Assembly (NCBI RefSeq): GCF_963924675.1
Contig: NC_089232.1
Location: forward strand, 43,564,522 to 43,628,521
From: Phocoena phocoena
Lineage: Eukaryota > Chordata > Mammalia > Artiodactyla > Phocoenidae
Length of the DNA stretch: 64,000 bases
Direction of reading: 5' to 3'
Positions 58,483-64,000 of this stretch are shown here, piece by piece. The notes under the pieces are model-generated. The model did not search any database. It was given only the letters and a program-made list of their open reading frames with translations, and was not told the origin of the DNA. A program made the position numbers and the translations under genes. How positions within the stretch are numbered: the stretch's first letter is position 1; each line of letters opens with the position of its first letter.

Positions 58483-59307
58483 GCCCAAGAACACATCTTC
58501 TGACACTCACAGTGGAGAAATTAATGAGTCTGCAAGTTAAAGATTCGTTTTAAACAAATTGGTTCATTATTATTTAATTGAGGACGCTTCGGAGCAATAA
58601 AAGGATTGATTACCAAAACTAGAGAAGCAGTTCATGAAACATTGAGCTCAAGAAATGCAAAAACTGTCACAAGTCAATAGGGGCTGCCTTTCTGTTTGAT
58701 AGATACCACCCAATAGCTTCAGAAGTATCAGAAACGAATGGTGTCCCGGCACTCCGTAGGCATACATTAATGGGATCAGGAGCATAAAATATAAACAATA
58801 ATGTACATATTGATTGTTCTGGACACTTGAAGCCCAATAAACATTTGAAAGGTCAGTCATTTTACTTGTATCAGATTACAGATAAGTCATTTGCTTGAAG
58901 CTGGAAACTTGGCTCTCCATGTAAATTTAGCTCATGATCTATAAACTGAATCATGCCATACCTCTTTTAGCTTCCTTAGGTTGTCTAGCATGAAAAATAT
59001 TCTGTAAGTGCCTAACCCCATAAAGCCTATACAAATAAATGACAACATACACATTGCCAGGAAGAATACTGTATGGGAGAAATCTACTCTGTAGGCTGAA
59101 TAAATATCATGAAATAGCATTTTACTCTGACAGAACATATTGAAAGGTTTCTGTATATCAGTTGCTATATGAGCTTACAAATGAATATGTATGCTTTCAG
59201 GATTTTTCGAGAATATACAAGTTTAGGAAGTACAATGTCATAATTACTTTTACTTTTACCTAAAAACTAAAATTTGGTTTGACCAGTTCATGCTAGAGTT
59301 TTGGCCC
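58483..59307. other. AT-rich single-copy-looking DNA, possible conserved element
   Basis: No transposon is recognisable. The part 58530-58930 is rich in homeodomain-like (taattg, attaatg) and forkhead-like (aaacaat) words without being simple repeat, a texture common in vertebrate conserved non-coding elements. Confidence 0.4.
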
Positions 59308-59870
59308 TTTTTTTTTTTTTTTTAAAACAATGAAGGATTTATTCCAAAACAAAATTTTAAAATGTGAAGGTTGTGTGGATGTCCATGTAGAGGAGAAGCC
59401 CCTTTACGGGCACCTTCACACCCAGAGGCATCTCTCCTCCAAAGTCAGGCTTTTATCTAGCAGTCTCTCTGGTGCTCCTACATCTGGATAAACTGGATAG
59501 TAGAAAGAGAGTTCACAATCCCACAGCCCCAGTTCCTTCCCTGAAGTGATAGGTCCCTCTTCGTAGTCACTATCCCAATGCTGACTTTAAAAAAGGGCAA
59601 GAGGGACTTTGAAAGGTTGAAAGGCTTGCAATTTATGCACCATTTATAAGCAGAGGCAAGGCTTGGAAGTATGCCACTTCCCCTTTAACAAAGGCTCCAA
59701 TTATCCTAAGCTTGGAGAACTCCCTCATTCTCTGCTGCGGAAGGTTGTCATGGTAAGAACCAAGCTTTCAGCAATATCTCCCACTGAAAAGAGGGGTCAG
59801 GCAGGGAGCTCAAAGCTGGACATTGTCCTCTATAAGAGGCCTTGCAAAAATTACCAGAATTTCATCTGAC
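59308..59870 (-). pseudogene. Candidate processed retrocopy, 3' UTR end (parent unknown)
   Basis: On the plus strand a 16-base T run (59308-59323) is followed by an inverted polyadenylation signal tttatt at 59338-59343. Read on the minus strand this gives sequence, aataaa, about 15 bases, then poly(A), the geometry of a reverse-transcribed mRNA. The adjoining few hundred bases are not a SINE or LINE-1 I know. No matching target-site duplication or recognisable protein was found, and the left (5') limit is a guess. An unfamiliar repeat with a poly(A) tail is the main alternative. Confidence 0.35.
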
Positions 59871-60612
59871 AGAAGACTTTCCTCTATTTGTGGAACAGTG
59901 AAAATACACCTGCCTTTAGGCTGACAGTTTTAATCCTAATTATTTTCATCATTCTCCTTTGAGTAAGGTGACCGGATTTCCTTTTTCTGAATTTTGCATT
60001 ATATGGATCTTTTACACTGATTTGTCCATGATTCTACAACAGCTAAAACCAGCCATTCTGAAAATCAGATCTCCTTACTTACGGATCATACCAGTTTTAA
60101 AAACACTTTTTAAACTCCTATGACATTCATTAGTAATTGAGAACCAGTATAAAATCATATTTTTAATTTACATTAAAAGACCGTAATTCTAGTAATACGG
60201 CAGAACTAAAAATTCCGAAGGAAAATAATGGTGATTCATTTGGTAGCCAAGTAACCTGATTTTAATGTTGAAGACATCATTTTATAGTTTTCTAATAAAG
60301 TAATTATTTACAGAAGAAATTATTTCATTTTAAAATATATATAAAACCTCAAATGAACCAAAGGAAATAATAAATATCAGTTTAACAAAAACCCAGTTAT
60401 TTACTTGGTCACAAAGGGAAGAACATTTCAAAGACAGACCTTTTGCTTCATGCTTAAAGCAGATTCACTATGAAAACAGTTCCTAAATGTAAATTGTGTT
60501 CCATTAAATAAAGTAAATAAGCTTGCACCATTGTTTCCCTGCTATTTAGATTTGAAAAGGCTCCAAAAACCTAAGTAACTGACATCTTTTATCACAATCA
60601 AAACTCAATTAA
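59871..60612. other. AT-rich unassigned non-coding DNA
   Basis: Nothing recognised. Confidence 0.5.
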
Positions 60613-60812
60613 GAAGCAGCCGCATAGCACAGGGAGATCAGTTCAGTGCTTTGTGACCACCTAGGGGGGTGGGATAGGGAGGGTGGGAGGGAGACACAAG
60701 AGGGAGGGGATATGGGGATATATGTATACATATAGCTGATTCACTTTGTTATACAGCAGAAACTAGCACAACATTATAAAGCAATTATACTCCAATAAAG
60801 ATGTTAAAAAAA
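60613..60812 (+). mobile_element. LINE-1 3' end, strongly truncated
   Basis: gaagcagccgcatagcacag, ctgattcactttgttataca and ttatactccaataaagatgt with a short A tail are the same LINE-1 3' UTR as at 16813. Only about 200 bases were copied. No clear target-site duplication is visible. Confidence 0.93.
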
Positions 60813-62365
60813 CCCTCAAGTCAATCATATTAATATTTTGAGTGAAGAAAATTCAGCACCTTAATAGTGATTACACTTTTGATAAATAAGTAATATTCTG
60901 AAATCCAGGCTGTAACTTCATTTTATTGTGAAGCCATTAGGATGGACGATGTTCATGCAAAAGAAAGCAGCTTTTAAGTGTAAATGCTACCTTTTAGCAT
61001 ATCAAGAATGTATCTTTTACTAAGTTAACTTTTAGTTACATAAGATCTGCTAGTTAAGCATCCCCTGAACAGTATTCTTTGTATTTCAAAAACTATTTTC
61101 TGCACTTTAAATTTTAAACTGAGACTTTGACAATCAATGAAAAAGCAGAAAAACTTTTGAGGCAAAAGAATTCTGCTTCCCCACTGCTTACAATAAGATA
61201 AATACAAAAAATGTTGAAAATCCTGGCTTTATATCAAAAACTGTTCACACATCCTAAAATGCAGGCTTAAGGATGACACTTAAGGACAGAGCCACTTGCG
61301 CTATCAAGTTGAAGTAACTGCACAATTCTACCAAGGAACAAAAATAAAAAATAAAAGTACATTTATCATATTCTCCCTTGGAATGCTTCCTTGAAAGCTA
61401 CACTAATCTTTCAAAGCTCAGGTCTAACACACAGACTACTTTTCCCCTACTCCCAACCAAGGAATCTTTCTTCTTGAACATGTAGCATGCAACTCTCTGG
61501 GCAAGAACTCCACAGGGCCCGATAGCTGTGGAGTACCTCCAAGTACTGCTCATGACATTTCAGTTTTGGAAAAATGAAACTCAGCTATCGATGTCACCTG
61601 AGTTTCAAAGGACCATTCTCTGCCACAGTACCTAAATTCAAAAGATTTCCTTTTGACATGAGGCTCCTGGTGATGTGAAAAGGGAAATGAGAGTCCCTAC
61701 TGGGACTGTGAACATCTTCACATTTGTGAGGCCAACTGCCACACTCCAGGGCTTTTCTTGTTCCCTGACAAGGCTTGTCCCAGCTCTCTCCTGGGACGCT
61801 TTTGACAGTGATTGCAAACAACAGAAGCCAGCAGGAGTGTGTAAGAACAGGTGCTGGAGCCTCCCGGGGCAGCCAGCATGCAGAGAAAGGGCCTCCTCAG
61901 AGCAGTTCTGGGACATCCCACTTTGGAGAAGCCCTCTTGCCCTCAGCCATTGCGGGATCTTGCTTCTTTTCATGCAGCAGATGTTTGGAAAGATTTGTAA
62001 CAATGCATCGTGGCTTCTAAGTTGCTGCTGGCAGATTTCCTTGGTCAGCTTTTAAGGGGAATTTGGTGGAATCTCTGACAATATAAAACTACTATGGAAA
62101 AAGTCATTCTTGGATTTATGGTCAAGTAAGAGAAATGATAATAATGAAAGGCCAGGACTTTCCCTATTACTCCATTATTCCAGGTTCCACAAATAGGTGG
62201 GGAGTTCACACACTCCAGCATATTAGACCCCACTTCGGGAGCATCTGGCTAACTACTATTAATCCTTATGCTTTTCACTTATTAAAACTGCCCCGTGGGC
62301 AGGTTGCTCTGCACCATGGGGACGGTCATCTGTGCGGGTGAATGACCACTCGGAGTGGCTGCTAT
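60813..62365. other. Unassigned non-coding DNA
   Basis: Between 61594 and 62055 stop codons are sparse on both strands, so several frames of 60-126 codons overlap. None has a known domain. The segment is GC-richer than its flanks. Confidence 0.45.
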
Positions 62366-62560
62366 AGCCAGCTTCTCAAAGTGTGGCCCATGTGGTCCAT
62401 GGCCCAAGCAGCAGCAGCAGCATCAGGCATTGCCTGGGAGCTTGTAGGAAATGTAAAATCCCAGGCCTACCCCAGACCTATTGAAACAGAACTTAACAGG
62501 ATTCCCAGATGATTCACATGCAGATTCATGTCTGAGATGGACTATACTACAGCTTCTTAG
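62366..62560. mobile_element. MER5A-type MITE
   Basis: cttctcaaagtgtggcccat, the gcagcagcagcatcagg block, gggagcttgtaggaaatgta and accccagacctattgaaaca follow the MER5A core in order. The small (AGC) run at 62408-62423 comes from the element's own gcagcatcag motif. Confidence 0.88.
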
Positions 62561-62699
62561 AGCAGCTCAGTGTTCAGGATTCAGAGCAAAATGTTACCCC
62601 ACACCAGGGCTTCGATTAATACTGCTCCAATAGCACCTGGATGCATTATCTAAGCCTCAGACTTCCCAGGAAACATGGGCAAAAACCAATGGATCTATG

Positions 62700-62957
62700 C
62701 CGTAGTCAAGAAGACCAAAGTCAAACAGTACATAATTGGTGGGCAGGACTCAAACCCAGAACTTCCAAATCCTAGACTTCTGCCCTTTTTCTGCCTCAAA
62801 CGGTCCCTAAGGAATGACTGGCTGTTTCACACCTTAACCTTGAGAATTTTTTTTCCCATTGGCATCATTAGCATAGTAGAAAGAAGACTTCAAATCTTGG
62901 TTCTGCCATTACTCACCCCCATGATCTTCAGCAAATCACTTCTTTAAAAAAAAGATT
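62700..62957. mobile_element. MIR SINE pieces (one minus, one plus)
   Basis: At 62735-62795 ggtgggcaggactcaaaccc agaacttcc looks like a minus MIR B-box side. At 62864-62950 cattagcatagtagaaagaa, cttggttctgccattactca and cttcagcaaatcacttcttt look like the head and core of a plus MIR, cut off by the SINE at 62958. Confidence 0.6.
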
Positions 62958-63165
62958 GGGGCTTCCCTGGTGGCTCAGTGGTTGAGAGTCCACCTGCCGA
63001 TGCAGGGGACGCGGGTTCATGCCCTGGTCCGGGAAGATCTCACATGCTGTGGAGCGGCTGGGCCCGTGAGCCATGGCTGCGAGCCTGCGCGTCCGGAGCC
63101 TGTGCTCTGCAGCGGGAGAGCTGCAGCAGTGAGAGGCCTGCGTACCGAAAAAAAAAAAAAAAAAA
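62958..63165 (+). mobile_element. CHR SINE, short form, with poly(A) tail
   Basis: ggggcttccctggtggctca head, A box tggctcagtgg, B-box-like ggttcatgccc (one change from the usual ggttcgtgccc), the short-form body, and an 18-base A tail at 63148-63165. Target-site duplication not clear because the left flank is itself A-rich. Confidence 0.95.
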
Positions 63166-63504
63166 TGATATTCACCAAGACTTGGCAGCAATATGAAAAA
63201 TTCTGGTATAATGTCAAGAGGAAAAGCAGGTTATAAAATTGTGGTACACTATGATTCCAACTATGTATAGATAGGTACACTTCTAGAAAAAAAAGGAAAA
63301 CATGTATGAAAGCTATCATATTCTATCAAGATAAATAGGATATATATGAGTGTTTTCCAAATTTTGGGTAGTTATTAAATTGCTTTTACTATTTCTTTAA
63401 AAGAAAATAACTATTATGAAAAGGAGATGAAAACAAATATATTAACTATTATACCTCATACAGTTACTATAAATTATCATTAAATCTTGCTTTGAATTCC
63501 ATGG
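63166..63504. other. AT-rich unassigned stretch
   Basis: Nothing recognised. Confidence 0.5.
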
Positions 63505-63652
63505 ATAATAATAACAAAAATGAACAATTACTGAGCACTCGCTCTGTGCTCAGCCCTGTGCTAAAATCCTCATCAGCATTGCTCATAAAATCCTCCAGGG
63601 TCAGTAATATTATCATCCCCATTTTACAGATGAGGAAACTAGAAAACACAGC
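63505..63652 (-). mobile_element. MIR SINE fragment
   Basis: ttactgagcactcgctctgt gctc, tcataaaatcctccagggtc and tcatccccattttacagatg aggaaact are the reverse-complement MIR right half. Confidence 0.85.
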
Positions 63653-63740
63653 ACTCAGCCTCTTTGAAACTCAGCTTCTTCTTTTGTGAAATAGAGACAA
63701 TAATAATATTCACCTTGCAATTTTCTCCTGAGGATTAAAA
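63653..63740 (+). mobile_element. MIR SINE fragment, inverted relative to its neighbour
   Basis: gcctctttgaaactcagctt cttcttttgtgaaatagaga caataataatattcacc and tcctgaggatta follow the plus-strand MIR core directly after the minus-strand fragment. Confidence 0.65.
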
Positions 63741-64000
63741 AAAAATATTGGTTCTGCCAATATTGGCTTTCTAAGCTGTATGGTCTGTATAAAGGTCATC
63801 AAGAGAGTAGAAACTAAATGGTGTCACGATGGAGAGAGAAACAGCTCCCTGAATGTGCTGCCCATTACAGGCTGTCACCAAACAAGGCTGCCTGCCTTGT
63901 AGAAGGGCACAGATTTAGGTGGCACCTCAAACACTCCTGAAGCAATATTATTTTCAGTGCACACATGCCAAGCAGCAGACATCTGTGTTACATTTGAAGG
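63741..64000. other. Unassigned stretch to window edge
   Basis: Nothing recognised. Confidence 0.5.

Noticed and set aside
60597..60824. Target-site duplication for the LINE-1 tail at 60613
   Set aside because: aaaactcaattaa and aaccctcaagtcaa share only a few bases in a row. Too weak to claim.

Overview
The window is nuclear DNA from a mammal, almost certainly a cetacean. The best evidence is 14 copies of a tRNA-derived SINE that begins with a ggcttccctggtgg-type head, carries Pol III A and B boxes and occurs in three length classes (about 140, 210 and 320 bp). This is the CHR family of the cetacean, hippopotamus and ruminant lineage, in the forms that dominate whale and dolphin genomes. 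I saw no BovB LINE and no Bov-A2 array, which argues against a ruminant. The rest is typical mammalian intergenic or intronic DNA: AT-rich, dense in interspersed repeats, with no CpG island and no gene I can recognise.

No host protein-coding gene can be supported. The open reading frames are short (the longest is 192 codons), overlap on both strands, or lie inside repeats. The only recognisable protein sequence is a fragment of the C-terminus of LINE-1 ORF2p on the minus strand at 40570-40971. A candidate spliced exon at 30241-30503 and a candidate processed retrocopy at 59308-59870 are offered only as hypotheses.

Layout. 1-9,700: a (CT)n tract, an old class I ERV-like LTR, MER5A elements (including a side-by-side pair at 7.88-8.25 kb), L2 and MIR fragments, and two SINEs. 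9,700-19,050: five of the clearest insertions (three SINEs and two LINE-1 3' ends) with target-site duplications, plus L2, MIR and old LINE-1 pieces. 19,050-31,300: two SINEs, a MaLR LTR, two LINE-1 3' segments in tandem (23.8-25.2 kb), a polypyrimidine/polypurine region (28.0-28.3 kb) and a GGAA microsatellite. 31,300-41,500: mostly single-copy DNA, then adjacent MIRs, a SINE, and a nested SINE-in-LINE-1 insertion beside an L2. 41,500-50,100: a hAT-type element, an old LINE-1 piece between (GT)n and (CA)n tracts, and four SINEs. 50,100-64,000: largely single-copy, with several AT-rich blocks that look like conserved non-coding DNA, a MIR nested in an L2, a LINE-1 3' end, a SINE and MIR fragments at the right edge.

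Nothing here works together as a pathway or operon. The main content is a stratigraphy of retrotransposition: L2, MIR and MER5 (oldest), then MaLR and old LINE-1, then cetartiodactyl LINE-1 3' ends, then CHR SINEs, several with 12-15 bp duplications still perfect or nearly so. I did not find an undescribed system. Repeat family names rest on recognising consensus motifs by eye; exact subfamilies and boundaries need a repeat-library alignment.
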